A DNA stretch of 64,000 nucleotides from an uncultured Oleispira sp. (GCA_913019965.1 CAJVZR010000015.1:1-64000), one strand, 5' to 3'. Shown: positions 16,326 to 26,253, counted from the stretch's first letter. The notes: generated by a model from the letters alone, not told the origin. A program made the numbers and translations.

Positions 16326-17699
16326 ATGAACTTTAGTAGCCTGCTCATCATCGTCATTATTGTTCTCGGAGGCGCCTATTTCTTAGGCCGTAACCGCGCA
16401 CGAACAATATCGAACCAAGGACTGCGAATGCATTCCTTACCTGATCATTACGGCACCTTGATGGCCTTATGGACAGGTGTACCTGCATTGATTTTATTAA
16501 TGTCTTGGCACTTATTAGAAGGCCCCGTCATTAATCATCTATTAGTTGCGCAACTACCCGCTGAAATTCAAGCCGGTGATTCTGCCCAAATTCAACTCGC
16601 CATCAGCAAGGTCCATAATCTTGCCACAGGTTCTGGCTTAGCCGCCGACGCAAGCCTAATGCCTGCGGTAAGCCACTTAGCTGCATTAAACGAACGCACG
16701 TTATTATTGAATTCAGGCATTGCGCTGAGCTTATGTCTAATCTGTTTTGCAGCGACCTACCGTCGTATTAAGCCTGAACTGCGTGCCCGTACAGAAATGG
16801 AAAACATCGTTAACATGCTATTGCTGGCCAGCTCTGGTATTGCGGTATTAACAACCCTAGGCATTTTAGCCAGCGTAGTAATTGAAGCTTGGATGTTCTT
16901 TCAGAAAGTCAGCCCATTAGAATTCTTATTCGGTACAACCTGGTCTCCTCAAGTCGCATTACGTGCAGATCAATCAGGGTCATCCGGTAGCTTTGGCGCC
17001 GTCCCCTTATTTGCGGGTACATTATTAATTTCATCCATCGCGATGATTATTGCGGTTCCTGTTGGTTTAATGGCGGCTATTTATCTTTCTGAATACGCCT
17101 CTGAAAATGTACGTAAATACGCAAAGCCTGCTTTAGAAGTGCTAGCCGGTATTCCAACGGTCGTTTATGGGTTTTTTGCCGCGCTTACCGTTGCCCCCTT
17201 TATTCGAGTATTAGGCACAGACTTAGGCTTAGAAGTCTCTTCTGAAAGTGCTTTAGCCGCAGGCCTTGTCATGGGTGTAATGATTATTCCTTTCGTATCA
17301 TCATTATCTGATGATGTTATTAACGCCGTACCGCAATCACTTCGTGATGGTAGCTATGGTCTAGGCGCAACTAAAAACGAAACTATTCGTCAGGTGGTTA
17401 TTCCTGCCGCTTTACCCGGTATTGTCGGTGCGGTAATGCTAGCGGTTTCTCGTGCGATTGGTGAGACCATGATTGTTGCTATGGCGGCAGGTTTAGCGGC
17501 AAACTTAACCGCGAATCCACTGGATAGCGTAACCACAGTAACGGTTCAAATCGTAACGTTATTGGTCGGCGACCAAGAGTTTGATTCTCCTAAAACCTTA
17601 GCCGCATTTGCATTAGGTTTAGTCCTATTCATCTCAACATTGGTATTGAACTTCGTTGCCTTGAAGATCGTACAGAAATATCGAGAGCAGTATGACTAA
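16326..17699 (+). CDS. pstC: Phosphate ABC transporter permease PstC (long form)
   Basis: A 457-residue membrane protein. The N-terminal 160 residues carry extra helices and a periplasmic loop absent from the 319-residue E. coli protein. The permease core follows, with FGAVPLFAGTLLISSIAMIIAVPVG and the ATPase-contact loop SLRDGSYGLGATKNETIRQVVIPAALPG. It pairs with PstA to form the phosphate channel in the inner membrane. The long form is typical of Pseudomonas-like and marine gammaproteobacteria. Its end overlaps the pstA start by 8 bp. Confidence 0.94.
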   Translation: MNFSSLLIIVIIVLGGAYFLGRNRARTISNQGLRMHSLPDHYGTLMALWTGVPALILLMSWHLLEGPVINHLLVAQLPAEIQAGDSAQIQLAISKVHNLATGSGLAADASLMPAVSHLAALNERTLLLNSGIALSLCLICFAATYRRIKPELRARTEMENIVNMLLLASSGIAVLTTLGILASVVIEAWMFFQKVSPLEFLFGTTWSPQVALRADQSGSSGSFGAVPLFAGTLLISSIAMIIAVPVGLMAAIYLSEYASENVRKYAKPALEVLAGIPTVVYGFFAALTVAPFIRVLGTDLGLEVSSESALAAGLVMGVMIIPFVSSLSDDVINAVPQSLRDGSYGLGATKNETIRQVVIPAALPGIVGAVMLAVSRAIGETMIVAMAAGLAANLTANPLDSVTTVTVQIVTLLVGDQEFDSPKTLAAFALGLVLFISTLVLNFVALKIVQKYREQYD

Positions 17700-19026
17700 T
17701 TCAAAAGCGACTAATTCAAAGACATCAACTGAAGCAACAACTATGACTACGACAAACCTAACAACCCGTGAAAAGGTTGAATTAAGTTTAGCTCGCCGCC
17801 GTGCTGCAGAAACACGCTTCCGCCTTTATGGCATGGTATCGGTTTTCTTTGGCATGCTATGCCTAGTGGTTTTATTTACCGATATTGCTAGCAAAGGCAC
17901 ATCGGTGTTTAAACAAACAAGCCTAACCACAGAAATCACATTAGATAGTGGTTACTTAGGCATCAATAAAGATAGCAGCATAGAAGACATTCGCTTTGCT
18001 AACTTTGAAGGCTTAATTAAACGTCACTTCGCTAAAAGCGTAAAGCCAAAAGGCCGCAAAGCTAAACGTGAATTGTTTAAGCTCATCAGCCCTGGTGCTG
18101 CTTGGCAATTACAAGAATTGGTACTAGCCAATCCAACGGCCATCGATTCAACCGTAACCATTGAGCTACTAATGGACGATGATGTAGACCAGTGGTTTAA
18201 ACACGACTTCGGCAATGACGTTGTTGATAACGGTCGCTTATCTGAACAGCAGCTCGCTTGGTTAATGACTTGGATAGAAGAAGGTCAACTTGATAGTCAC
18301 TTCAATACCTTATTCTTTACTAACGGTGATTCTCGTGAGCCTGAGCTTGCAGGGATTCACGGTGCAATTAAAGGTACATTGTTAACCTTGATGGTTACCT
18401 TAATATTGTCTTTCCCTATTGGGGTTGCAGCAGCCATTTATTTAGAAGAGTTCGCTCCTCGCAACCGCATAACTGAGATTGTTGAAATCAATATTAACAA
18501 CCTTGCAGCAGTACCTTCGATCATTTTTGGTTTATTAGGTATGGCGATCTTCATTAATATTTTTGGTGTTGCTCGTTCTACTCCATTATTAGGTGGACTT
18601 GTACTAACCCTAATGACCTTACCTACAATTATCATTTCAGCTCGTGCTGCGATTAAAGCGGTGCCACCGTCGATTCGTGAAGCGGCTTATGGTTTAGGCG
18701 CGTCGAAAAACCAAGTTGTTTTTCATCACGTTTTACCACTGGCTATGCCGGGTATGCTAACAGGTACTATTTTGGGTATGGCTCAAGCATTGGGTGAAAC
18801 AGCGCCTTTGCTTATGATTGGTATGGTCGCATTTGTGGTAGACGTACCTGGATTCATTAATGATCCATCTACCGTTTTACCCGTACAGATTTTCTTATGG
18901 TCTGATAGCCCAGAACGTGCTTTCTTAGAGCGTACATCCGGTGCCATCTTAGTTTTATTATCATTTTTAGTGGTTATGAATACCACCGCCGTCATTCTTC
19001 GTCGTCGCCTAGAGCGCCGCTGGTAG
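17692..19026 (+). CDS. pstA: Phosphate ABC transporter permease PstA (long form)
   Basis: A 444-residue membrane protein, longer than E. coli PstA (296). A Thr/Ser-rich N-terminus and one helix (about 50-70) precede a periplasmic insert of about 150 residues. The permease core starts near GIHGAIKGTLLTLMVTLILSFP and contains the EAA loop PSIREAAYGLGASKNQVVFHHVLPLAMPG. It forms the second half of the phosphate channel. The start at 17692 overlaps pstC by 8 bp; an internal ATG in the Thr-rich segment (17743) is possible. Confidence 0.94.
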   Translation: MTNSKATNSKTSTEATTMTTTNLTTREKVELSLARRRAAETRFRLYGMVSVFFGMLCLVVLFTDIASKGTSVFKQTSLTTEITLDSGYLGINKDSSIEDIRFANFEGLIKRHFAKSVKPKGRKAKRELFKLISPGAAWQLQELVLANPTAIDSTVTIELLMDDDVDQWFKHDFGNDVVDNGRLSEQQLAWLMTWIEEGQLDSHFNTLFFTNGDSREPELAGIHGAIKGTLLTLMVTLILSFPIGVAAAIYLEEFAPRNRITEIVEININNLAAVPSIIFGLLGMAIFINIFGVARSTPLLGGLVLTLMTLPTIIISARAAIKAVPPSIREAAYGLGASKNQVVFHHVLPLAMPGMLTGTILGMAQALGETAPLLMIGMVAFVVDVPGFINDPSTVLPVQIFLWSDSPERAFLERTSGAILVLLSFLVVMNTTAVILRRRLERRW

Positions 19027-19087
19027 TCTGAACGGAAAACGAATTTTAAAGAATTAATACTGCAAAGAATTAATAGAGATAACGAAT

Positions 19088-19891
19088 ATGCAACTTATAG
19101 AAAACCACAAGACGACCGGCATTCCACTAAGCCCAAAAGCAAAACTGTCGGCACGTAACGTCGATGTTTTTTACGGTGACAAGCAAGCGATTCATGACGT
19201 AAGCCTAGACATTGGCGAAAACGAAGTGATCGCATTAATTGGTCCATCCGGTTGTGGTAAGTCGACGTTCTTGCGCACATTGAACCGCATGAACGATACC
19301 ATCGATATTTGTAATATTAAGGGTGAGATTTTATTAGATAATGAAAATATCTATGACCCTAAAGTTGATACTGTGCCATTACGTGCACGTGTTGGTATGG
19401 TATTTCAGAAGCCAAACCCATTCCCTAAATCTATTTATGATAACGTAGCGTATGGCCCTCGAATTCACGGCCTAGCACAAAGCCGTGTTGAGCTGGATGA
19501 AACCGTAGAAAAGAGCTTACAACGCGCTGGTTTATGGAACGAAGTTAAAGATCGTTTGCATGCCCCAGGCACAGGCCTTTCTGGTGGTCAGCAACAACGT
19601 CTGTGTATTGCCCGTACCATTGCGGTTGACCCAGAAGTTATCTTGATGGATGAACCTTGCTCCGCATTGGACCCCATCGCGACGGCGAAAATTGAAGAAC
19701 TGATCGATGATTTACGTGAAAAATACACCATTGCTATCGTGACCCATTCCATGCAGCAGGCTGCTCGAGTGTCACAACGCACAGCGTATTTCCACCTTGG
19801 TCAATTGATCGAAGTAAACCCTACTGATCAAGTTTTCACGACGCCTCAACACGAGTTAACCGAAGCTTATATTACTGGCCGTTTTGGATAA
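19088..19891 (+). CDS. pstB: Phosphate ABC transporter ATP-binding protein PstB
   Basis: A 267-residue ABC ATPase. Walker A GPSGCGKS is at 52-59, the Q-loop is in [11 protein letters not shown], the signature is [13 protein letters not shown], Walker B is [13 protein letters not shown], and the switch His is in [24 protein letters not shown] is diagnostic of PstB. It energises phosphate import and, with PhoU and PhoR, signals phosphate status. It lies 61 bp after pstA and 27 bp before phoU. Confidence 0.97.
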   Translation: MQLIENHKTTGIPLSPKAKLSARNVDVFYGDKQAIHDVSLDIGENEVIALIGPSGCGKSTFLRTLNRMNDTIDICNIKGEILLDNENIYDPKVDTVPLRARVGMVFQKPNPFPKSIYDNVAYGPRIHGLAQSRVELDETVEKSLQRAGLWNEVKDRLHAPGTGLSGGQQQRLCIARTIAVDPEVILMDEPCSALDPIATAKIEELIDDLREKYTIAIVTHSMQQAARVSQRTAYFHLGQLIEVNPTDQVFTTPQHELTEAYITGRFG

Positions 19892-19918
19892 GCCCTGTCT
19901 TAAATAAGGAGAAGAATA

Positions 19919-20641
19919 ATGGACATGAATTTTAACCAACACATCTCTCAGCAGTTTAATGCTGACTTGGAAGCCATTCGTAACCAGATGCTTTCTATGG
20001 GCGGCTTGGTAGAACGCCAAGTATCGGATGCGATTGAAGCTATTTGCAGTGGTGATACCAGTTCGGCCGATAAGATCATTCAACGTGAAGACGACGTTGA
20101 TGACATGGAAGTGAACATCGACCAAGAATGTACCCACATATTGGTACGTCGCCAGCCTGCTGCGTCTGATTTGCGTATGGTATTAGCAGTATCACGTGTA
20201 GTACGAGATCTAGAGCGCATCGGCGACGAAGCGACTAAGATTGCCATTCACGCGTTAGAAGTCGCTAATGGTAGCCAAGCTAGCTCTAAGATCTGCCATC
20301 AAGCAATTCGTCACATGGGCACAGCGGTTGTAAAAATGATCTCCGATGCGCTAGACGCTTTTGCTCGCCACGATATCGGCGGTGCTATTGAAGTTGTGCG
20401 CAATGATAAGATGGTTGATGACCAGTACGCTTCAGCGATACGCGAACTCATCACCTATATGATGGAAGATCCACGCTCTATTGGCCAAGCCATTAATATC
20501 TTATGGATTTTACGTGCGATCGAACGTATTGGTGATCATGCTCGTAATATCAGTGAGCAAGTTATCTACTTGGTGAGCGGTACCGATGTACGCCATAGCT
20601 CACTATCAGAAATGGAAGAGCAAACTCAAAGCGACCTATAA
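19919..20641 (+). CDS. phoU: Phosphate signalling protein PhoU
   Basis: A 240-residue, all-helical protein made of two PhoU repeats. Each repeat carries the metal-binding helix (RDLERIGDEATKIA near 100, RAIERIGDHARNIS near 200). PhoU links the Pst transporter to PhoR and keeps PhoR in phosphatase mode when phosphate is plentiful. AAGGAGAAG gives a strong ribosome site. It is the last gene before a strong terminator. Confidence 0.96.
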   Translation: MDMNFNQHISQQFNADLEAIRNQMLSMGGLVERQVSDAIEAICSGDTSSADKIIQREDDVDDMEVNIDQECTHILVRRQPAASDLRMVLAVSRVVRDLERIGDEATKIAIHALEVANGSQASSKICHQAIRHMGTAVVKMISDALDAFARHDIGGAIEVVRNDKMVDDQYASAIRELITYMMEDPRSIGQAINILWILRAIERIGDHARNISEQVIYLVSGTDVRHSSLSEMEEQTQSDL

Positions 20642-20665
20642 GCTTTAAGCCACCTGCTTCTTCTA

Positions 20666-20706
20666 AAAAGCCCACGCTAAGCCTTCCTTAGCGTGGGCTT
20701 TTTCAT
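20666..20706 (+). terminator. Terminator after phoU
   Basis: AAAAGCCCACGCTAAG pairs perfectly with its complement at 20687-20702 around a 5-nt loop, followed by TTTCATTT. It ends the pst operon. Confidence 0.92.
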
Positions 20707-20880
20707 TTATTCCCTATCCATTGTCAAAGCTCAATGACTTTTCGCCAATATTGACTAAACTTTATGCATTAAACTTGCCTGAATTTGTTCAATTTAGAGG
20801 CTTCATTGGGTAATCCCTTGTGCCTCTATTCGTATCAAGACATAGTAAGATTCACACAAGTTTCATAAATTTGAAATATT

Positions 20881-20933
20881 ACTGTCATCTCGTAATATTT
20901 CTGTAACAAACTTGAAACATAATCGTCACGAAT
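20881..20933 (+). promoter_or_regulatory. Pho box upstream of the porin
   Basis: CGTAATATTTCTGTAACA at 20891 differs by one base from the strong Pho box of pstS. Successive 11-bp units are TCGTAATATTT, CTGTAACAAAC, TTGAAACATAA and TCGTCACGAAT. CTGTCAT is at 20882. PhoB control of the porin is therefore likely. The rest of the 20707-21006 gap shows no gene. Confidence 0.75.
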
Positions 20934-21006
20934 TTAAAAACAACAGACATAAGCAACTATGACAGCGTAGTTGCTTATAGAATTAAAACAGAAAGTGGAA
21001 TGAATA

Positions 21007-21930
21007 ATGAAAAAGACAGCTCTATCTCTAGCTATTGCAGCCGTATTACCGGCCTTTGCCAACGCTGAAAAAGTAGAAATCGAATTGCCTAAGTTTTATG
21101 GCAAGATCAATGTTTCTGTTCAAAATACTCAAGAAGGTGATGCGAGCATTTCTGAACTTGTTTCAAACGCTTCTCGCTTAGGTGTTAAAGGCAAGATCGA
21201 TCTTAAGCACGATCTACAAGGCGTGTATAAAGCAGAATACGAAACACAAGTAGATGACGGCGATAAAGGCGGTCAAACTTTCAGCCAGCGTAATATCTTC
21301 GCCGGTATTAAAGGTGGATTCGGTCAGGTTATCGTTGGTCAATTCGATACTCCATTAAAGAAAGCTCAAAAGAAAATCGATCTGTTCAATGATCTTGAAG
21401 GCGATATCAAAAGTGTAATCACCAAAAGTGATAACCGTACAGCTAATTCAGTTCAATATAACACCCCTAAAATCGCCGGTTTAGTGGCTACGGTTGCACA
21501 CATTGCTTCTGAAGATGAGACAGTTAATGACGGGACTTCTAGTTCTTTAACTTATTCTCGCAAAAAGTTCTACGCAGCTGTTGCTTATGATACCGATGTT
21601 GAAGCAAACGGTATCGACGTAACACGCTTGGTTGCTCAATATTCAGTAGCAGGTATTACCTTGGGTGGCCTTTGGGAGACTCAACAGCAAGCGGGTCAAA
21701 ATAAAGATGGCTGGGTTTATTCTGCAGCATACAAGCTTAACTCAGATGTTAAATTGAAAGCTCAGTACGGTGAATCTGATATTGCTAAAGACGACGCTAA
21801 AACCTATAGCCTTGGTGTTGACTACAAGCTAGCAAAAGGTGCTAAAGCTTATGCTTTCGCAACTGATGAAGAGTTTGGCGATGATAGTAGCAACGAATAC
21901 TACGGCATTGGCTTAGAATACAAGTTCTAA
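21007..21930 (+). CDS. Gram-negative porin, probably phosphate-starvation induced
   Basis: A 307-residue outer-membrane beta-barrel protein. The signal peptide ends at ANA (residue 20). KFYGKINVSVQ, NASRLGVKGKIDL and FAGIKGGFGQVIVGQFDTP are typical porin_4 strands and turns. The C-terminal residue is Phe, the BAM recognition signal. Placement between phoU and phoBR and a Pho box upstream suggest an anion or phosphate porin induced under phosphate limitation, functionally like PhoE or OprP but of a different family. Pore selectivity cannot be read from sequence. Confidence 0.9.
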   Translation: MKKTALSLAIAAVLPAFANAEKVEIELPKFYGKINVSVQNTQEGDASISELVSNASRLGVKGKIDLKHDLQGVYKAEYETQVDDGDKGGQTFSQRNIFAGIKGGFGQVIVGQFDTPLKKAQKKIDLFNDLEGDIKSVITKSDNRTANSVQYNTPKIAGLVATVAHIASEDETVNDGTSSSLTYSRKKFYAAVAYDTDVEANGIDVTRLVAQYSVAGITLGGLWETQQQAGQNKDGWVYSAAYKLNSDVKLKAQYGESDIAKDDAKTYSLGVDYKLAKGAKAYAFATDEEFGDDSSNEYYGIGLEYKF

Positions 21931-21971
21931 CTCTGAAAGAGTTAACATGCTAGATCACTCTAGCTAAGAAC

Positions 21972-22012
21972 AAAAAAGGGGCTTCTATTTTATAATAGAA
22001 GCCCCTTTTTTA
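21972..22012. terminator. Bidirectional terminator between porin and phoR
   Basis: An 18-bp perfect stem (AAAAAAGGGGCTTCTATT and its complement) with a 4-nt loop. A-run and T-run flanks let it serve both the porin (plus strand) and phoR (minus strand). Confidence 0.92.
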
Positions 22013-22049
22013 TGCCTTATCTTTAAATAAACAGAATCTATTGACTGGC

Positions 22050-23372
22050 TTATTGCGATTTATAGCGAATTCGCTCAGCTGGAATAGTAAAGCTGAAACA
22101 ACTGCCACGCCCTAGGGTAGAATCTATTTTAAGCTGGGCATCATGATGTTCTAAAGCATGTCTCACAATCGCTAGCCCTAACCCCGAGCCACCAATGGTC
22201 GACTCACGTGACTCATCGACACGATAAAAACGCTCCGTTAAGTGTGCTAAATGATTAGGAGCAATGCCTTCCCCTTGGTCCGCTACAGCGATTTCTATCC
22301 CATGATTGTGGTCCTTAATACTGATATGGACTTGAGCGGCTTTCCCTTCTTTACGACCATACTTGATTGCATTAGTGATTAGGTTACTCAATATTGAACT
22401 GATCTCATCGGCAAAGCCTAAAATCTCAATATCACTCGCACAATCACAATGAATAACCGCTTCAGGAAATTTTTCTCCGGTTAGTGATACCGGAGTATAA
22501 GCTCTTAATTGATCTACACTGACGGCACACAAGGGTTGAAATTCAAACCATTCATTACCAATACCGGCATTATTACTTTCTAATTTTGATAGGTGTAATA
22601 AGTCGTTGACTAAGCTCTTCATGCGCTCAGTTTGTTCGCTCATTTGACGAACTGCTCGCATAATCCCAGGGTTCATATCAGAATCCGCCAGCATCTCTAA
22701 ATAACCGTTAACCACGGTTAATGGCGTCCTCAATTCATGAGAGACATCACCAATAAAGTTCTGACGCATTTGTTCAACACGCTGTCGTTCAGTCACATCA
22801 CGCACAATGATGACTTTCTGGTCGATACCAAACTGAGTCACTTGGACTTGAACAATAAGATTCAAACGATGCGGGCTTTCCAGCTCAAGCACTTCACTAT
22901 AATCGCCTTTTTCAAAGTACTTCACGAATCGAGGTGCACGTATCAAGTTGGTAATATGCTGACCTTTGTCCGTATCAACTCTCAGTCCTAATAAGTGGCA
23001 AGAAGCACGGTTGAACGCGTTCATATAGCCTGCTTGATCAACAATCAGTACACCGTCTTGCAGTGACTCGATACCTTCTGCAATACGTTTTAACTGCTTG
23101 GTTTGTCGGGCAATTTTTTTATTTAAAACCCGCTCTTTGCGAATCAATATATCAGCGCTATAACCCACCAAACCACTATCCTGTGGAGCTGGACCTAGAT
23201 TATTACTCCATTTAAACAGCTCATTTAAGCGCTTAAACATTAATATTTGAGAAACAGCTAACCCAATCAAAGCACCTAAGAGCGGTCTTTCAAAGGTCAT
23301 ACCAGCGGCGGTGGCGGTTGCTACGATAAAAATAATGCGTAGTAACTCACGCTGCCAAGCTATTTGTTGCAA
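22050..23372 (-). CDS. phoR: Phosphate regulon sensor histidine kinase PhoR
   Basis: A 440-residue kinase. Two N-terminal membrane segments (about 12-45) have almost no periplasmic loop, as in PhoR. A PAS domain covers about 95-195. The phosphoacceptor is His212 in GDVSHELRTPLTVVNGYLEML. The ATPase has NLITNAIKYG, DQGEGI and GGSGLGLAIVRHAL. It phosphorylates PhoB when phosphate is scarce. It lies 53 bp downstream of phoB in the same operon. Confidence 0.95.
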   Translation of the reverse strand: MQQIAWQRELLRIIFIVATATAAGMTFERPLLGALIGLAVSQILMFKRLNELFKWSNNLGPAPQDSGLVGYSADILIRKERVLNKKIARQTKQLKRIAEGIESLQDGVLIVDQAGYMNAFNRASCHLLGLRVDTDKGQHITNLIRAPRFVKYFEKGDYSEVLELESPHRLNLIVQVQVTQFGIDQKVIIVRDVTERQRVEQMRQNFIGDVSHELRTPLTVVNGYLEMLADSDMNPGIMRAVRQMSEQTERMKSLVNDLLHLSKLESNNAGIGNEWFEFQPLCAVSVDQLRAYTPVSLTGEKFPEAVIHCDCASDIEILGFADEISSILSNLITNAIKYGRKEGKAAQVHISIKDHNHGIEIAVADQGEGIAPNHLAHLTERFYRVDESRESTIGGSGLGLAIVRHALEHHDAQLKIDSTLGRGSCFSFTIPAERIRYKSQ

Positions 23373-23425
23373 AATACTACATCCTTACAACGTTGAATAA
23401 AGGCCAAAACCAATTGGGTTAAAGG

Positions 23426-24130
23426 CTATTTAGACTTAAAGTCTTCAGCTGAGAAACGGTATCCCGCTCCACGAACTGTTTGAATCATAGTTTCATGATT
23501 CGAGATCGAAATACTCTTTCGTAAACGACGAATGTGTACGTCTACCGTTCTATCTTCTACATACACATTGCCTCCCCATACTCGGTCGAGTAATTGTTCG
23601 CGGGAGTATACGCGATCAGGGTGCAACATGAAAAACTCTAACAAACGAAATTCAATTGGGCCTAGATTGATATCATCTCCGGCAATATTCGCTTTCTTCG
23701 CAGAGCGATCTAACACTAATTGTCCTGCGCTTAACCCTTTACCTTCAACATCGGCATTACCTCGACGTAAAACAGCCTTAATTCGAGCTAATAATTCCCG
23801 CGGCGAGAAAGGTTTAACCACATAATCATCAATACCGGCTTCAAAGCCGCTAATCTTATCGTCTTCCTCGGATTTAGCGGTTAATAATATAATCGGAATT
23901 TCAGCGGTATTGTCTTCGCGTTTCAATCGTTGAGCCAATTCCAGCCCTGTCATCATAGGCATCATCCAATCCGCAAGAATTAAATCCGGCGCATCATCGA
24001 GAACCATTTGATAGGCAATTTGGCCATTGGCCGCACGCTTTACCTGATAACCCGCCAGCTCTAAACTGGTCATAATCATTTCTGCAATCGCTTGCTCGTC
24101 TTCTACGACTAGAATATTGGCTATTGCCAT
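23426..24130 (-). CDS. phoB: Phosphate regulon response regulator PhoB
   Basis: A 234-residue OmpR-family regulator. The receiver domain has the phosphorylated Asp in LILADWMMPMMTG (near 55) and Lys in VVKPFSPREL. The winged-helix domain has GPIEFRLLEFFMLHPDRVYSREQLLDRVWG and VEDRTVDVHIRRLRKS, essentially the E. coli PhoB DNA-binding helix. It binds Pho boxes such as those before pstS and the porin. I found no convincing Pho box in its own 199-bp upstream gap. Confidence 0.96.
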   Translation of the reverse strand: MAIANILVVEDEQAIAEMIMTSLELAGYQVKRAANGQIAYQMVLDDAPDLILADWMMPMMTGLELAQRLKREDNTAEIPIILLTAKSEEDDKISGFEAGIDDYVVKPFSPRELLARIKAVLRRGNADVEGKGLSAGQLVLDRSAKKANIAGDDINLGPIEFRLLEFFMLHPDRVYSREQLLDRVWGGNVYVEDRTVDVHIRRLRKSISISNHETMIQTVRGAGYRFSAEDFKSK

Positions 24131-24266
24131 TAGAACCCCAAGGTATTAATCATGCCGAATCAGTACTGTTAGTTTTTATAGAGATACTACAGATATGCAC
24201 TTTTAACTTATCTACTAAGCTCGTGCAACTTTAAAACAACATTTTATTGATAAAGAAGGCGACAAG

Positions 24267-24303
24267 ATAAATGTTTTTAATCATACGTCTTAAAAACATT
24301 TAT
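24267..24303. terminator. AT-rich 14-bp inverted repeat after the solute-binding protein gene
   Basis: ATAAATGTTTTTAA (24267-24280) and its exact complement (24290-24303) flank a 9-nt loop. It follows the end of the minus-strand gene at 24330 and could act as its terminator, though the T-run is part of the stem. Confidence 0.4.
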
Positions 24304-24329
24304 CCGTCTTACAGATTATAGCCAATAAT

Positions 24330-25076
24330 TTATTGCGTATACTTCGAGATGATTTGCTTGATTTCGCCAGATTCTTTCATCACTTCAATCGTTTTGTTGA
24401 AATCCTGGAGGAAAGATTTTATCTTGCTTGATGACTCTTTATTGACCGCTAAATAGCCTTTTTCCACACCAAGAATGTGTGTTTCAACAATACTTTTACC
24501 ATCATACTCACCCTTCCCTTCCATTTTCTTTAGCTCATACAGTATGGATAGTCGGTCATTAACATAACAATCTACTCGTTTCTTTATTAACTTTTTTAGA
24601 TTGGCCGCCATACCTTTGGCTTCATAAATTTTTATAATATTCGATTTAACTGCATCATCAACGACTTTTCCGGATGCAAAACCCGCATTTTGACCAAGGC
24701 TGATACCCTGATAGCTTGCAGGAAAATGGTCTAGCTTATCAGCGATTATTTTATTGCATACAATCACCAGTGTTTCGTCCAATATGTCCGTAGAATAACT
24801 CATATAGGGTCTCTGCTCAGGACGGTAATAAGGGGGGTAGAGCGCGTCTAAGGTTTTAAGTTTGAGACCACTCAGCCCTCTTTTCCAAGGCATAGCCGTA
24901 AGCTTCGAATTATCTTTCATTATGATTAGTGCTTTATTGATGATGTCACTATATATACCAGTAACTTTACCAGCTTCTTTGAAAGAATAAGGAGGATAGG
25001 CATCATCTCCGACAATAGTAAGGGCCATGCTAATATGACTGACTAATAATAAACTGAGAAATAATAAGGGTTTCAT
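24330..25076 (-). CDS. Periplasmic solute-binding protein, family 3 (amino-acid type)
   Basis: A 248-residue protein. The signal peptide ends near SMA (residue 18). The mature start TIVGDDAYPPYSFKEAGKVTGIYSDIINKAL and ALYPPYYRPEQRPYMSYS follow the PBPb/SBP_bac_3 pattern. No permease or ATPase genes are adjacent; instead it lies 14 bp after a porin-like gene in the same direction. Such lone binding proteins may serve distant transporters or act as sensors for signalling proteins. The ligand is unknown. Confidence 0.85.
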   Translation of the reverse strand: MKPLLFLSLLLVSHISMALTIVGDDAYPPYSFKEAGKVTGIYSDIINKALIIMKDNSKLTAMPWKRGLSGLKLKTLDALYPPYYRPEQRPYMSYSTDILDETLVIVCNKIIADKLDHFPASYQGISLGQNAGFASGKVVDDAVKSNIIKIYEAKGMAANLKKLIKKRVDCYVNDRLSILYELKKMEGKGEYDGKSIVETHILGVEKGYLAVNKESSSKIKSFLQDFNKTIEVMKESGEIKQIISKYTQ

Positions 25077-25090
25077 ACTTTAAGCCTCAA

Positions 25091-26155
25091 TTATAAATCA
25101 CTCGAAAAATCATAACGCATTCCAAAGCTTAGAGCCGAGAGAGTATCTCTCTCATCATAATCTTTCGTTAAATACTCAATATGAACTCGAATATTATCGG
25201 CTAACTGCCTTTCTAGAGTAAGGTTAATACCTTGATGTTTCGCGCTTGAGGTACCATCAACATCATCGTCGAAGATAAAGAATCCAGCTTTTAATTTATA
25301 TCGACTTGGCAATGAATAAGCGGCTGAAACATCTAATGTACTCATATTCAGCTCATCTCCAACTTCTGGCGTTTTGGTCACACCTTGATAAGCCGCCGCA
25401 AGATACACTTGAGTTAAGTTGATATAAGTAGCTAAGGCGATATTTTCGAATTCATCCCCTTCCTCATCAGCTCCCCCCGCACCAATACTTGGCGAGGTTG
25501 ATTTTAGATATGCTGTAGCAATATAAAAATCATCTGCATTAAATGATAATCCAATGTTAAGTAAATCATCGGTATCACTGCCACTATTCCCATCTGTTCT
25601 CATGGCAAGTCTGAAATCTAGAGTTTGATTACTGTATTGATAAGTGGTCATATTATCGATAAAGAATGGCCCTATATTATCGTACGCATAAGGGCTTGAG
25701 GCATGATTAAAAATATCGACGTGCTCAGCGATCAAGCTATAGTGCGGCGGTCTCTGCTTACCGACGGCAAGTTCTCCAAAGTCGCCCCTAATACCCACTA
25801 AAGCCAAACGAGCACCGTCTATTTGGCCCTCATCTGCCATTTTGACATTCCATTCACCATTAAAAAATGCCGTACTTGATTCTAAAACCGACGCCTGCCC
25901 AGATAAACCAAATCTCGAAAGTGCATCTCTTACATCGACTGCGGAGTCTGAGCCATCAGATTCTGCTGTGATCACTGGACGAAAAGACCCATATAATTTG
26001 AGTTTCGAAGCATTCTTTTTTTCTAAGCCGACTTTACTCCTGATATCTTCAATCTCTTTCTCTAGTCGAGCTAACTCACTTCCGACATCAGCATTGACCG
26101 AACTAATTAAAGATATAAGCATTAAAGGGATAAGGCAGACACTGTAAATTTTCAT
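25091..26155 (-). CDS. Porin-like outer-membrane protein with N-terminal coiled coil
   Basis: A 354-residue protein from the ATG at 26155, chosen because MKIYSVCLIPLMLISLISSV is a clean signal peptide and GGAAA lies upstream; an ATG at 26185 is also in frame. A short coiled coil (VGSELARLEKEIEDIRSKVG) precedes beta strands such as LKLYGSFRPVITAESDG, LSRFGLSGQASV and GIRGDFGELAVGKQRPP, typical of porin_4 proteins. It ends MRYDFSSDL rather than in a terminal aromatic residue. It is probably co-transcribed with the binding protein gene that follows 14 bp later. The substrate is unknown. Confidence 0.83.
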   Translation of the reverse strand: MKIYSVCLIPLMLISLISSVNADVGSELARLEKEIEDIRSKVGLEKKNASKLKLYGSFRPVITAESDGSDSAVDVRDALSRFGLSGQASVLESSTAFFNGEWNVKMADEGQIDGARLALVGIRGDFGELAVGKQRPPHYSLIAEHVDIFNHASSPYAYDNIGPFFIDNMTTYQYSNQTLDFRLAMRTDGNSGSDTDDLLNIGLSFNADDFYIATAYLKSTSPSIGAGGADEEGDEFENIALATYINLTQVYLAAAYQGVTKTPEVGDELNMSTLDVSAAYSLPSRYKLKAGFFIFDDDVDGTSSAKHQGINLTLERQLADNIRVHIEYLTKDYDERDTLSALSFGMRYDFSSDL

Positions 26156-26253
26156 AATATTTCCAAACTTAAGTCGTTGATTCAAGTTTAGAAGAGGCTG
26201 GTTATATATCTACATACGAATCATTAAAACTAATGTTTAAATAGTATTTGTTA

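Noticed and set aside
24131-24329. Possible Pho box upstream of phoB
   Set aside because: Only scattered CTGTA-like fragments were seen, without 11-bp spacing.
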